A DNA stretch of 64,000 nt from Amblyomma americanum. Lineage: Eukaryota; Arthropoda; Arachnida; Ixodida; Ixodidae. Every line of letters begins with the position of its first letter. The stretch's first letter is position 1. A program made the translations under genes and the position numbers. The stretch spans positions 549,301,531 through 549,365,530 of the forward strand of contig NC_135497.1 of NCBI RefSeq assembly GCF_052857255.1, in the 5' to 3' direction. Below the pieces are notes generated by a model that did not search any database, was not told the DNA's origin, and worked only from the letters and a program-made list of their open reading frames with translations. This document shows, one piece after another, positions 52,713 to 64,000 of the stretch.

Positions 52713-55386
52713 TGGATGGATGGATGGAAGGTAGGAGCATCCCCTTTGAAACGGGGCAGTGGTAGTTGCCACCATGCTTAGTTTATTCCTTTATTTTTGT
52801 TTAACTCTGCTGTAAGTTGTTAATAAAATTCGCCATTTTCTTTAAAATACGTCTTCCTACACTTTAAAACTTATGTCAACTCTCTGCTTTTGAGCCACCG
52901 ATCCTCCAACGCTTTTTGCTAATTTCCACCGCAGATTTATTTGCATGACTCTTGTTATCTCTAAACCCCAAGGCATCAGGAAGAGTGACTGTGCCTGCAT
53001 CGACATCGGGATGGATACCATCACATTTTAAAATGAGGTGTTCTATTGTTTCTACAGATTTACCACACACAGCATATGTGTCATCTTCGTTAAATTTCTT
53101 TTTGTAGCTGAGCGTTCTAAGACACCCTGACCTAGCTTCAAAGAGGAGGGCACTGCCTCTTGAGTTATCATAAAACGTTTCCTTCCTGATCTGCTTTTTC
53201 CAGCATCGGTATAGTTCTACACTGTGCTTCTTTTTCATTGAATCATTCCAATTTTTACCTTCGGCGTTTTTAACCAGTCGTTTAATGCTCTTTCATTCTC
53301 CTTCCTCGTCTCTGGCAAAATTACTGGCCAGCTTTCTAGTTCGTTTCCGCCACTGTGTGTCAACGCTCTTTCTGTACAGGTATTTAATACCTTAGCTGCC
53401 CACCTGTTATCGTCCAATTTCCTCAGGCGTTCTGCGTATAGTACTTTACTTTTTACTCTGAGCTTTCCGTGCATCGAACGTTGCCCAGTCCATATCCCCC
53501 TGTACTGCCTCGTTTGTGGTTTTCCCGTGGACACCTAGTGCTAATCCTCCAACAGTTCTCTGATTTACTTCTAATCGCCACTGACCATCAACCCTTAAGC
53601 ATTGAAACGCATTCCCGAAAGTAAGCCCCGGCACCATTATTCTTCACGAAATACCCCTGAGTACTTCATACATGTTGTACCCCCACAATGCCCTGTGTTT
53701 CATTATACCGGGATCTCTTCGCCCTTTTGCTATGAGAGACTGTTCGTGCTTTTCCGTGTACATATGCCCGTTGTTTACCCATACCCGAGATATTTGTATT
53801 CGGCCACTCGGGGTATTTCATGGCCTTGTATTGTAAGCTTCTGATCAGTTGTACCGACGAAAACCATCACCCTTGAATTAGTTGCGCCCCGCCGCGGTGG
53901 CTCAGTGGTTAGGGCGCTCGACTACGGCTCCGGAGTTCCCGGGTTCGAACCCGACCGCGGCGGCTGCGTTTTTATGGAGGAAAAACGCTAAGGCGGCCGT
54001 GTGCTGTGCGATGTCAGTGCACGTTAAAGATCCCCAGGTGGTCGAAATTATTCCGGAGCCCTCCACTACGGCACCTCTTCTTCCTTTCTTCTTTCACTCC
54101 CTCCTTTATCCCTTCCCTTACGGCGCGGTTCAGGTGTCCAACGATATATGAGACAGATACTGCGCCATTTCCTTTCCTCCCAAAACCAATTATTATTATT
54201 ATTGACTTAGTTGCGCTAAAACTGAAACCTAGACTGTCTCCTTCGTCTCCACAGCAATTCACCAAAGTTTGCAAATCTTCCTGGCTATCTGCTAACAGTA
54301 CAATATCGCCCGCATACATTAAACCCGGTAGTCTTTGCTCAACAACTTTTCCGCCTAATGTGTACGACAGATCACAACCTAGATTGCTTCCTTGTAGCCT
54401 TCTTTCCATACTTATCATATTGCCAAACTACTAACTCCTCTAGTGGCGCCATACAGCGGCTAAGATGCATTTCCTGGCAGTTGGCAAGCCTTGAGCCATC
54501 TCTGGGCTAGATTCTTCGTCTTCACCATCTCTCGTGCTGCCTGCTGCCTTGCGCGTCCCAACGTCTTGCGCGTCTAAGTAAAGCAAGTAAACCAGCCCTG
54601 CTTACGTCAACCGTTTCTCGGTGAAAATATAAAGAATGAACAGCAGCGGTGATAGAGGACAACCTTGCCTTAATCCTTTGTGTACCAGGACAGATGTTGT
54701 ACTCTTAATTTCTTCATGAACTTCATTTTCTCGATAGATTTCCTGTAGAAAACTAATTAGCTCATGACTGACACCTTCACCTTTTAATATGTTCCACAGG
54801 AGTTCCCCTGCTCACGTTGTCGTATGCACCGCTTATGTCCAGGAAGGCTAAATACCGAGGTCTGTTTTCCGCCTTAGCTATTTCTATGCACTGGGTAAAC
54901 ACGAACAGGCAATCATCTAAGCGCCTACCACTTCTGAACCCGTTCTGAAATTCTCCGAGTATTCTATTACTTTCTACCCATGCCTGCATTTTTATTTTCA
55001 CCGCCTGCATCGCCAGCCTGTATGTAACTGATGTTATCGTAATCGGTCAGAAAGATTTTATGTTCGACTGATTGCCTTTCCCTTTATAAATCAAATTCCA
55101 TTTACTCTGTTTCCAGCTTTGCGGAATTTGCTGATTGGTTATGACTGCCTCCAATACTTTTATCAGCGTTTCCTTGCCTCTTGGGCCAAGTTCATTAATT
55201 AGCTTGATTGTAATTTCGTCGATCCCTGCGGACGTACATTTTAGAATATTTGCTTCCGCCTTTTTTCAGTTAATATTCGTCAGTTCCACTCTGTTTTCTA
55301 CTGTGCTGTCCTGTGTTGCGCCCTCATTTGGGGTGCTTTTTCTGTCGTCTTTCTTAAATGACTCAGCTATAACTGATGAAACGTAG
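52713..55386 (-). pseudogene. LINE with (GGAT)n tail, decayed, SINE nested inside
   Basis: Same family as the insert at 2563-3065. From 5' to 3' on the minus strand: KSTPNEGATQDSTVENRVEL, CTSAGIDEITIKLINELGPRG, QAWVESNRILGEFQNGFRSG, YLAFLDISGAYDNV, then LPGLMYAGDIVLLADSQED. The RT motif reads YAGD where YADD is expected. The SINE follows, then GHEIPRVAEYKYLGYG. The 3' part contains SRGSALLFEARSGCLRT and YAVCGKSVETIEHLILKC, a knuckle whose first Cys is Tyr. Tail GGATGGATGG at about 52713. About 170 bp at 54430-54610 do not fit the RT and may be another insertion. Many stops. Confidence 0.75.
53888..54206 (+). mobile_element. Complete tRNA-derived SINE
   Basis: Head with A-box-like GTGGCTCAGTGGTTAGGGC and B-box GGGTTCGAACCCG, typical of tRNA-derived pol III promoters. 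Body GCGTTTTTATGGAGGAAAAA, then GGTGGTCGAAATTATTCCGG, a pyrimidine tract and an (ATT)n end at 54189-54204. Flanked by TTAGTTGCGC at 53878-53887 and 54207-54216, a clear target duplication. The host is the minus-strand LINE RT just after SFSATK. Confidence 0.92.
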
Positions 55387-55389
55387 TTC

Positions 55390-56371
55390 ACAGCGTCATC
55401 TTCCTCCAAACATTCTACTCACATATTCTACGAACACGTATTCTGGACGTATTCTACTCACACAGCACCGCCATGCGGCACCAGCGAGTGGCGGTGGAGC
55501 CGGCGCACGACGACCTGAGGAGAGCGTTCGCCCAGGCACAGAAAGTATAGAGGAGGCGCTGACGAGGATTTCAAGCCCTAGGCCCCTCGATCGCAGATGA
55601 CACAAGTGTACTCGCCGGTGCGGCGTTCGAGCGACAGGTGTGTGGGAGACTGTAGTGCATTCACGTGAATGGTGCGTCGCAGAACGGTTCAGCATGAATG
55701 AAAAAGGCGAAAATATAAAAGGTAGATGCTAATCACGCACCAAGAAATGTTTTTTCCGGCTTGTACCAGCGGCGCTTCAACGAGGTGGGCGTGCTCCTGA
55801 ATGTCCACATTGGCCGTTTTCTTCACGAATGAGGAATATTGAATCGCTCATAAACGTTCCTGTGCTAAGCGCGTTGGACAGTAACGACCGAACGCTAAGG
55901 TTGAATCCTTTGCAGATTTATTCCTTTTAAAAGAAATATGTTCTTTTACTTCGTGTAGAATAGTTTACAATTTCCCTGCGGAAAAGCAAACGTTCAAAAA
56001 ACACCCAATTGACTTTACAGTACCTTGAATATCGTGAACACTTTGATAGATTTCTCAGACTCAACCGCTGGCTCGTTGGCGTAAGAAATGCGCACAGAGC
56101 TTGGATACTGCAGGCACTTTTGTATCCTGGTCAGTTTGACAACGGCACTTGCCTGGTTCAGCCACGCATGATGCAAACCCGGGATTGTCTGCACCAAAAT
56201 CGACGAACTGAAAGCCATCAGCGCCTGGTTGCTGCCAACGGACTGCAGTCGCGCCATCGGAGGACCCGCGCCCCATACAACGATAGCCTCGGCGCCTTTC
56301 GCGGCACGGCTCTCGCCTCTGCAGGCAACAGATGACTGCGTCATCGCACTTATGCGCAAACCTGGCGCTGG
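55390..56371. other. GC-richer interval, no gene assigned
   Basis: Short direct repeats ATTCTACTCACA occur at 55417 and 55452. A minus-strand frame at 56015-56359 overlaps other open frames on both strands and shows no known motif. It abuts the PLE fragment and may be PLE-associated or genomic flank. Confidence 0.35.
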
Positions 56372-56839
56372 TTGCTTTCAGGGAGAAGAAAGGTAGTGGT
56401 TATGCCATATGTCCACACACTGTCGCACCGGATTAAAATAGTGGGTAGCAAGCATGGGGTAAAGGTTCTGTTCTCTGCACCTAACAAGCTAGAAAGAGTG
56501 GGGGCGGTGGTTCAAAGAAGGCATGAAGGGCACAGAAGAAATGCTTGCAACATAAATCATGAAAATAGATATGTTCCCTGTGAGACTGGCATACTGTATT
56601 AAATCCGTCAGTCCTGTGGCCTTACCTACATAGGCCAGACTGGCCGCTGTGTTAACGTGCGGCTGATGGAGCACGCTAGTTCTTCAATAAAGAAAGAACC
56701 TAACCTAGCTAAGCATTGTTTCGCGTGCAAATGTACGCCGTTTTTTGACGATACTGATGTCTTGGTCCCTCATTCTGACCAGCGCACTAGAAAATTAGCT
56801 GAGGCGTTTCATATTATCAAAAACGTAATGAGTGCGTGA
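56372..56839 (+). pseudogene. PLE family D GIY-YIG endonuclease fragment
   Basis: A single frame from GRRKVVVMPYVHTLSHRIK through VKVLFSAPNKLERVGA and the endonuclease core TYIGQTGRCVNVRLMEHA, to IIKNVMSA plus stop at 56839. One in-frame stop (TAA 56600-56602) falls in the first beta strand, GILY*IRQSCG, just before the core. The YIG motif is intact, unlike family C. No RT is present upstream, so it is a 5'-truncated element. The 3' trailer runs to about 57060 (CTAATAAAAATCATCTG, with AATAAA). Confidence 0.8.
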
Positions 56840-57368
56840 GTACGCCATCTGTTACATTATCGCTTCGAGAAAGCAATATGCTACATAGTGGGTAGCGGTT
56901 ATGCAGATACACACCTGCTTTTAAAGCGGTTTTTATCATTTACTAGCATTAGTAGTGTTGTTGACATTGCGCATGTGCGCTGTTTTTTGGTGTGTGTTTA
57001 AATATGACATGCTTGTTCCTAATAAAAATCATCTGTAAGATCAGCACTGGCTTGTGTGTCTCGTCTCTTACTTGGTCTGTGTGTGTTTGTGCTTTTGGAC
57101 CACCGCTATGAAATTCAATTAGGTATAAAATATTTAGTGGTCTTACAGGTATAGAAGTCTAACGCATGGTTTGAAATAAGAAAACACACAAGCCAAAATT
57201 TGGTACCTATAGTCCTTTAAATTTGGATTGCTACTCAGTAATTGATAAAGAAATTGCTGAAAACCACACCAGGTAGATTGAAAGTAGCTTTTTCCTGCAA
57301 TTGGACTGTGTGTTCACAAAATGTCTATACCCTCAGAAGATTCACTTGCACTCACCAACAATTGTGTT

Positions 57369-57515
57369 TTACAGCCGAAGGTTCTTAAATGCTTCTTTTT
57401 CGCCCCGTCCCTTCAATGCGTACCTGAAGGCCGCAGGAGGCTTCACCACAGTCTTCACAATACGTTTCGTAGCCTCATCAGCTGTCTCAACCCCAATGAA
57501 TGCTAGCTTTTTGAT
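57369..57515 (-). CDS. Candidate terminal coding exon of an unidentified host gene
   Basis: Preceded on the minus strand by an excellent acceptor (ACACTCTATTTCAG). It reads IKKLAFIGVETADEATKRIV, then KTVVKPPAAFRYALKGRGEK and EAFKNLRL plus stop TAA (57369-57371). Alternatively it splices at GTACGC after PPAAF (exon 57424-57515). The composition is protein-like, without repeats or stops, and does not resemble the retroelements nearby. It is in phase 0. I do not recognise the family. A match to a transcript would settle it. Confidence 0.4.
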   Translation of the reverse strand: MKKLAFIGVETADEATKRIVKTVVKPPAAFRYALKGRGEKEAFKNLRL

Positions 57516-58204
57516 CTGAAATAGAGTGTACAAAGTGAACTATGCCATGAAATCCATACAATGAACCTTTCAAAAAACTCTGTCTTCGAGGAACTACGTG
57601 CAAGTCAACAAAAAAACAGAAGCATGCAGAACAGGATCATACAGAGGACTCAAACAGACCTATGATCAGAGTGGCGTGACTCAGCTTAACGATAACAGAA
57701 TTCTCTGTTGTTTTCTAAGCGCCCATCTTTGCATCATCATATTCATGACATTATTCATGACTCAATGGCATATGCTTCCCAAACAATAAGCTAAGGGGGA
57801 AAAGTGAAGCCATTGCTTTAAGGCCAAATTGAACCATGACAAAATTGTAGTCTGGAGCTACATAAGTGATGTAAGAACATAACCGTCAGCTGCCACTATG
57901 AACAGCAAGGCTAATACTTGTACTAATTTCTTGTAGTAGGCTAGTTATTATCTACAGCAAATCCTCATTCAAATGCACTTGTACAAAATGAAGCTTCGAT
58001 GTCTACAAATCCAAACGCAACATTTGGCAATTTCGAACTGCCAACTTAACCTGAAGTGGACTCACCATATGTAGAGGGCTCAAATTAAACTACAGCTGAA
58101 AAAAACACTATGCATCAAAATTGTATTAAAAGGAATCAATACGTTGCCTGTAGTTCATAGGCACAATTGAAAGAAATGACATATACCCAGTCGAAAAAAT
58201 TAAC

Positions 58205-58470
58205 AGCCCGTTTCTGGTGTTTGCGCCAAACTGTCTATTTTAGAAACGGGTTCTGGTGTGACCGTTTCTGATGTTCCGACCAGACCAGGATATTCAGACA
58301 GGGGTCCTGATGTGGCGTAGTGTGGTCTGCTTTAGTGTGTTCTGGTCTGGTGTTCTGTGCTGTGACCCGGTTGTCTGATACCGGCTCTGGTATGCTTTGG
58401 TTTAGTGTTTCCTGGTGTGATCGGTGTACCATTCGATTTGGTGTGGTTGGTGTACCATAGAATGTCTTGA
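58205..58470 (+). repeat. G/T-rich degenerate minisatellite
   Basis: The plus strand is dominated by variants of TTCTGGTGTG (TTCTGGTGTTTG, GGTTCTGGTGTGACC, TGTTCTGGTCTGGTG). Few A or C run together. No periodicity is strict. Confidence 0.6.
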
Positions 58471-58788
58471 TTGAGGTGCTGTGAGTTTGGACATACTATC
58501 GTGAAAAAATTAAGAGATGCCTGCAAATGCACGCCAAATGGTGTAAAACGGCAAGCACTCCTGATGTCGAGACAGGTGCACTAACATCCCCCAATCTCGC
58601 TGCGCCGGCCTTGATGACACGAGCATTTTATTAGATGGTACCTGCGCGCAGTTAGGCATAATGTGGCACACACTCGCAGGGTCAATATTTCACGATTGTA
58701 CACTGGAGCATGCATATAACCACATAATTTCTGTTCTTGCCGAAGATGAAGAGCAAGCACGTATTGTAAAGAAAGAAAAATAGCTCAC

Positions 58789-58945
58789 ATTTGCTCAAAA
58801 GCATCCTTAACTTCATTGGTAGACAAAATTGGCAGTATAGTCAGGATGAAGGCCCCTAGCATCATAGCGTGCATCTTTTCTGACAAAGTAGAAATGGTTG
58901 CATTTCCCTGATAGCAGCTTGACTCCAGCTGTGTAGCCACAATGC
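58789..58945 (-). CDS. Candidate internal exon of an unidentified host gene
   Basis: Bounded by GTTGTTTTTCAG and a GTGAGC donor. One of the three frames is open: VATQLESSCYQGNATISTLS, then EKMHAMMLGAFILTILPILS, TNEVKDAFEQ. A hydrophobic stretch of about 17 residues (MMLGAFILTILPIL) could be a membrane or buried helix. It leaves two bases of a codon at its end, so it cannot join directly to the phase-0 exon at 57515. An exon between them would be needed if they belong together. Not recognised. Confidence 0.35.
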
Positions 58946-59191
58946 CTGAAAAACAACAGAACAAAATGAAGAATTTGTGTGAAATACACTATAATAATCA
59001 CAGTACAAAGACAACCAGCAAATACTGCTATTAAATTTAGCTCAGTGGTGCAAACATATACTACACATTCAATATGACTTGCAATGCCTCGGAAGTAATT
59101 CAACTGTCTTCTTCTTTATAGTAAATCAATGCTACTCACATAAAGCACCCCACTTGCATTATTTTCTTGAAATCAATGTCTGTATGAGCTA

Positions 59192-59325
59192 GTATTTCGC
59201 ACTTTCATTCACACAGTGCAATGATGAACACGGACAAGGAGGAAGACACAGAAAAACACTTTGAGGTGCCTCTTCCCTTGCCCCTGTTCATCATCATGCT
59301 GTGTGAATGAAAGTGCGAAATATTG
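59192..59325. repeat. Inverted repeat with arms of about 55 bp
   Basis: AGTATTTCGCACTTTCATTC with ACACAG pairs with CTGTGTGAATGAAAGTGCGA with AATATT. The inner sequence AATGATGAACACGGACAAGG also pairs imperfectly with CCTTGCCCCTGTTCATCATC. The spacer is about 40 bp. It is a fold-back insertion of unknown origin. Confidence 0.85.
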
Positions 59326-59329
59326 CGTT

Positions 59330-61600
59330 AAGTGCTTTTCTTTTGTATTCATAACTAACTGGATATATATACAACACAGCTGGGTATGCCTGCATCTTAA
59401 TCTGAATTCCTAGCATATTTTGGTGTTGTTGCTGATATTGAGCATGACAGTCCTAAAACAAAGTCAGGCTTTCTGAGATAATCAACAGCACTCTAGCATC
59501 TCCGGTAATTTGATTCATGACCAGGCTCAGAGATACTAGTACTTGGCAACCTAGACAAATAAATCGATAAGAAAATTCTACTGCTGCAGAAAACAAAAAA
59601 TAAGAGGAATTAAGGAATTAGATAAATGATTACAAGATGCCCATAAATATGGGCACAAAAAGGTGATAAGATGTAGTTCCACAAAAAAAAAATATTTGAT
59701 GCAAGTATATTTCAGGGTGAGAAAATTCATGTATTGAGACTTTTTATGTGCACAGGGTGCAGAACTGTAAAGCACCGGCTGGCTGCAACTGTTTAGAACA
59801 CAATTCCTCTTCATTTCTTCCAAAATAGTAGCAGCAAAGCATAAAAAGCTGACTGGTGAAATTTATTTTCAGCTGAATGCCACATACAAAATGACAAGGC
59901 TGGAATGTTAATGATTCAAAAGGAAACCTTAAACAAGATACTCTGAAACCTGGCACTGGTAAAACCCCAACAGATGTGCAAAAGAAGTAGCCAGATTATT
60001 TTTCCTGCTGAAAAATAATCTGCCTGAGCGCACATCAGTTTTGTTTAGGTATAGCTTGCTATACACAGCCTGAGCCTCTGGTGCAGTTCACTGCACAGTA
60101 GCTGCACACTTGCACACATACAAAACCCACACTAGATTCTGCGTACTGTGCATTGCCCACTATGGTGCCTTGCACGCCCCGTCTTCCAGTGAGATGCACT
60201 TCTTTTGGTGCATCCACACGTTAGGGTTCCAGTTATAAAAAAATGTCAGAGTTGATTACGAGTTAAGTGAATAAGCTTAACCAGTTGACTGGTTCTAAGC
60301 AGGCAGATCACTTGCAAGAGCCGCTTCTCACAAGAAGGCAGATAACAATAATGGCTTCAGGGCACTGTAGTGCAGGACTCCCAATTAATTTAGACCAAGT
60401 GGGGTTCTTTCAGTTTCGCTGACATTGTATGGCAGACCGGCGCCTTTTCCAAAGTAGCAATGTTTACTGCCACACATATACATAACACAGAAGTCGAATG
60501 ATTCCTCCAAACATGTATGCAACAAAGTATTCCAAATGCTTCGAGCCATTTTTACAGGCCTCACTGGGCCATCCCTGCTAAGTGTGAAAAGAGGAGGCTA
60601 AGATATATTTTGTCATTTTCAATGCTACAAACTATTTTTACAAGCATGCAGCAAAACTAGCGAAAGAAAGCTCAAGCACACCTATGCTTGAGTAAAAAGT
60701 AGCCAAAATTTTTTTACATGTAAACTGAAGTAGCCGAAGTTAGAACGTGACTTGCAAAACTGTATGCATAACAGCTAGACAATTATGCATAACAGCTAGA
60801 CAAGACAGCAGAGAAGGTAAAGGTAAACAGGGGCTCATTATGGGCTACATAATGGACTCTAACAGTCACTTCAATCATGGCATCTGAAAGCTAAACAATA
60901 GTCCGGCTAGCATTCAATTCAAGCTTATTTTCATGCTAAATGCTTTCAGTGATGGCTACAAGTTATAAAGTACAATTTTCGTTAAGTAGAGACAACCAGA
61001 GGATTCATGTACGATGGCAAATGTGGCGGCACTCACGAATACCTACACTGAATCAGCATCACTTAGGCCTCAGTACCTAAAATCCAAGCTTCAGGAAAAA
61101 TGAGTTCTAAGTGCCGTCCGTCTTCTGTTTGCATGGCATGAGAAGTATTCACTAAAAGTTGTTCATTATGAGTAATTTCACTGATCCTGCACTGCCGCAC
61201 TGCACTTAGAGCTAGGCTTTTTATCTGCTTTTATCCTCACACAAGCTAACTGCACCCATCAATTAACCTCCTGTAAATAAACTTTCACATAAAGACAATA
61301 TCTACAATTATCTGGTCACGTCTTGTATGTTTGGCATTATCCTTTGTTTGGCACTTTCATATTATAAACCACTAACAAACCTGAGTCGTAATTCTAACAT
61401 ACACTGAAGAAGTGAGTATATGCCTCTGAGATAAACCCAGCTAAAGCTAGCAATTACCTCTCAGTACATCCATTTTTCACTTCAGTGAATTATGAAACAT
61501 CACTCCAGCGCACAAAATCACACGAATAAAGAGGATAGACACCACGAACACCGCACATATTTTTTGTGCACTGGGATGACGTCTCATAATTCTGCCCAGA
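59330..61600. other. AT-rich DNA, no gene seen
   Basis: Only a 21-bp tandem duplication is visible, at 60764-60803 (ATGCATAACAGCTAGACAA twice). It could be intronic to the candidate minus-strand gene. Confidence 0.5.
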
Positions 61601-61605
61601 ACAGA

Positions 61606-61815
61606 CTATCCCAGCCCTCTATACTTAGCCTTGTGGAGAACCTTTTCCTTGCCTTCCGCTGTCACCTCCTGAGCACTTGCCACTGGAACTGCATTGTACA
61701 ACTGCTCCTGTTGACCAGATGGTAATGGCAGTCCTCTTGTGAAATACTGCATCCTTTGGGATTCCCTTCATGGTTTTGTACATTGCCTTCTCTACCTTGA
61801 ATACAGATACACCTA
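61606..61815 (-). CDS. Weak candidate exon, two competing frames
   Basis: After the acceptor TTCTTTTTTCTGTAG the frame VEKAMYKTMKGIPKDAVFHK with RTAITIWSTGAVVQ is open. It faintly recalls BEN-type domains (IWST...), though not enough to name. From about 61720 a different frame looks more protein-like (QLYNAVPVASAQEVTAEGKE, KVLHKAKYRGLG, stop at 61606). Either a frameshift makes this a pseudogene or one reading is chance. Confidence 0.2.
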
Positions 61816-62199
61816 CAGAAAAAAGAATACGTGTATAAAAATTCTTAGCCAGATTCGTAGCCATGAATATGATAATAATTGTATTTGTATGCTTCACAGC
61901 GGCAGTATGCCTTAACGCAAGAAAGTAAGAAATCATTTCGTTTATTACCAACACAAGACTTACACCTTGACGTTGGTTGTGCCATGCAATAGTGATGAGT
62001 TCTCATAGCAGTGTGAAGTACAGAAGGCAACTGCTTGCTTTGACCTTTAGAATAAGCAACTTTAACTGCGCAATTATTGAAAAAAAATGACTTTATCCTT
62101 GAAAATCGCAGATTAGTATGTGTGGTAGCAAATACTGAAAATAAAAATAATAGGAGCACTGCCAGTGTTTAAATCATCACGCAGTGACTGGTTCGGTTA

Positions 62200-62436
62200 A
62201 TGGTTTGGCTTATATGGGTTTTACGTCCCAAAGCGACTCAGGCTTTGAGAGACGGCGTAATGAAGGGCTCCAGAAATTCCGACCACCTGGGGTTCTTTAG
62301 AGTGCACTGAAAACGCATAGTACACGGGCCTCAAGAATTTCGCCTTCATCGAAATTCGACAGCCGCGGCCGTGATGGAATCCGCTTCTTTCGGGCCAGCA
62401 GCCGAGTGCCGTAACCACTCAGCCACCGCGGCAGCT
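62200..62436 (-). mobile_element. tRNA-derived SINE, minus strand
   Basis: In complement: CTGCCGCGGTGGCTGAGTGG head, then a diverged middle, AACCCCAGGTGGTCGGAATT and GGAGCCCTTCATTACG, parallel to the SINE at 53888. The B box is degraded. It ends near TTTGGGACGTAAAACCC. Confidence 0.8.
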
Positions 62437-64000
62437 TCGCAGGGACTGATAAGAGCACTTTTCTAATTACAGTTCTTGCCGATGCCCTTGTCGAGCAAGG
62501 CACTAATGCCGATTGTCCTGCCGTAGATCTAATGTGTCCTCAACATGCTGCCTAGTTAGCATTTTTCTTGTAGTCAAAGTTGAACGAAATACTACTTAAT
62601 TTTTGGAGCTAGAAGCGCATGAACAATTGATATAGTCCAAGGCACACAACTTAGTGCCTTAGAATTGTGTTCAACGAGGGGCCCACATGCAGAGACACTT
62701 GACTTGCCACTGTTTCCTTATACAAATACAGGAGTGCATGGCATGTGGTATTCATGCTAAGAAATACAAAACGTAAATGGAAACAAAACTGAAGTGCAAA
62801 GAAAAATTAGAAACAAGTTCTGTCATTACTCCTTATTTGACACCAGAGAGTAAATGTTAATAAAGAAGTAAAATGGTCGTTTTGAAATTTTGCACAATCA
62901 TCAAATTGTCATGAGCATAGTCAGTATGCCTTTTCTTCACACAAAAGGTTTCCAGTGGCTCCGGTGTACTTCAGTTTCTTTTTAGTACAGTGTCTTTAAA
63001 AGACAGAAATTGGTCAAGGGCCACAAAATGGTAATAACTGTGCATCATCATTTTCATTTTCATGCTTCATTACTTTTTAACACAACCTCCCATATGACCC
63101 ACATGATTTGCTGCAGGAGCAGGATTCTGGTGTGAACCATTCACATTCAATGAAGGACCTGGCTGACTTTTCCAAGTGTACTAATTTTCACAATGAAAGT
63201 TCCGTTGAGCGAGTTTGACAGCAAGCAAAAACATGATTTGAACCCAGTAGCTTAAGGAAATTTTAAAGTGTCCCTGTAACATTATGCTTGCAGAGACAAC
63301 TTCAGGTGCCAATACTCATCAAAGTTGCATGAGATTTCAGCTTTGGTGTGCTCATAAAGAGAGGGTGGGGCGCTTAGTTATAATGACCAATTGTCACGGC
63401 TGGTGTAGTGTGCTACCTACTTCAATAATGAAGGCTGTGACAAACGATCCTCCAAATTCTGACATCTGCCATAAAGGCTGAAAAGCAAAAGCAAATGAAG
63501 GGCCACAGATACCTGAAATTATTTCCTACTTGCACAGTTATGCACATCATAAAGAAAGCTGACAAACAGCACGAAGTTATAATGGTATTTTGGCCCCAGA
63601 TGCTCGCTCATTTCAGCCTCAGTATCCTAACTAAAGCAATAAAAAAGACATTACTGTTGAAGAAGGCATAATAAGCTCCTGTAAAGCTCATCAGCAGTGA
63701 GAAAACAAATTCTAACCCACATAATATTACAAAAGTCAGCTAATGAGGCCCCTGTGTCAGTCACCAACTAAGAGACCATATACAAACTATACACTGCAAA
63801 TGCACAAACTCTACATGAGAGCAAAACATGCCCTGCACTTGTGAAACAAATTTGTGTCAATGTAAGAATCTTAGCAACAGTAGGCATCGCCAATAATGGC
63901 ATGTGCTAAAAAGGAAGAGGGCGCTTTAATGATGCTGTACAATTTAGAATTCAGCCTTTCAGTAAACTATATTTTGTCTACTACAATGAGCACCATCAGA
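62437..64000. other. AT-rich DNA to window end, no gene seen
   Basis: No element ends, RNA gene or convincing exon were recognised. A short frame at 63284-63481 (+) has no support. Confidence 0.5.

Noticed and set aside
53888..53965. tRNA-like sequence with A and B boxes
   Set aside because: It is the head of a SINE: it runs into a SINE body, has an (ATT)n end and a target duplication. No cloverleaf with a full acceptor stem is seen.
1..64000. CRISPR array, operons or ribosome binding sites
   Set aside because: The sequence is eukaryotic and repeat-rich. No regularly spaced short repeats with unique spacers are present.

Overview
This is a eukaryotic, repeat-dominated stretch of DNA. The mix of elements looks most like a hard tick (Ixodidae) genome: tRNA-headed SINEs with the GTGGCTCAGTGGTTAGGGCGCTCGACTAC-type head, several Penelope-like retroelement (PLE) families, RTE-like LINEs with (GAT)n tails, I/R1-like LINEs, a THAP/P-element-like transposon, Harbinger, Tigger/pogo and a Ty3/gypsy element. 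The tick assignment rests on family resemblance recalled from knowledge and was not tested by search. Almost every long open reading frame belongs to a mobile element. The only plausible host coding sequence is a few candidate exons on the minus strand between 57.3 and 62 kb.

Layout. 1-5.3 kb: two copies of one PLE family head to head (minus, then plus), with a folded-back fragment of a second PLE family between them and a LINE 3' fragment nested in the plus copy. 6.3-8.0 kb: decayed I-like LINE. 9.4-10.36 kb: 955-bp fold-back (MITE-like) element. 11.6-13.96 kb: Tigger/pogo transposon with terminal inverted repeats and decayed transposase. 15.2-19.0 kb: a roughly 1.86-kb-armed palindrome made of two near-identical PLE copies. 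19.0-21.6 kb: decayed RTE-like LINE (minus) with a nested RTE tail (plus). 24.0-26.95 kb: I-like LINE (minus) with an inverted duplication at its 5' end. 31.5-37.6 kb: probable Harbinger transposon with a spliced HARBI1-like transposase (minus) and a probable Myb/SANT-like partner (plus). 39.3-49.7 kb: a spliced THAP-domain P-element-like transposon (minus), split by an LTR retrotransposon (40.7-46.0 kb, in an intron) and a 5'-truncated RTE LINE (47.3-48.7 kb, in an exon). 51.9-52.4 kb: C-terminal piece of a second P-like lineage. 52.7-55.4 kb: minus-strand LINE with a SINE nested at a 10-bp target duplication. 56.4-56.8 kb: PLE endonuclease fragment. 57-64 kb: AT-rich DNA with candidate host exons and one SINE.

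The window reads as layered insertions whose order can be recovered. Empty sites and target duplications are visible for the LINE in the PLE, the RTE and LTR elements in the P-like transposon, and the SINE in the LINE. The recurring theme is fold-back architecture: PLEs, a MITE, LINE 5' ends and short hairpins are all found as inverted pairs. No CRISPR array, rRNA or true tRNA gene is seen. The tRNA-like sequences are SINE heads.
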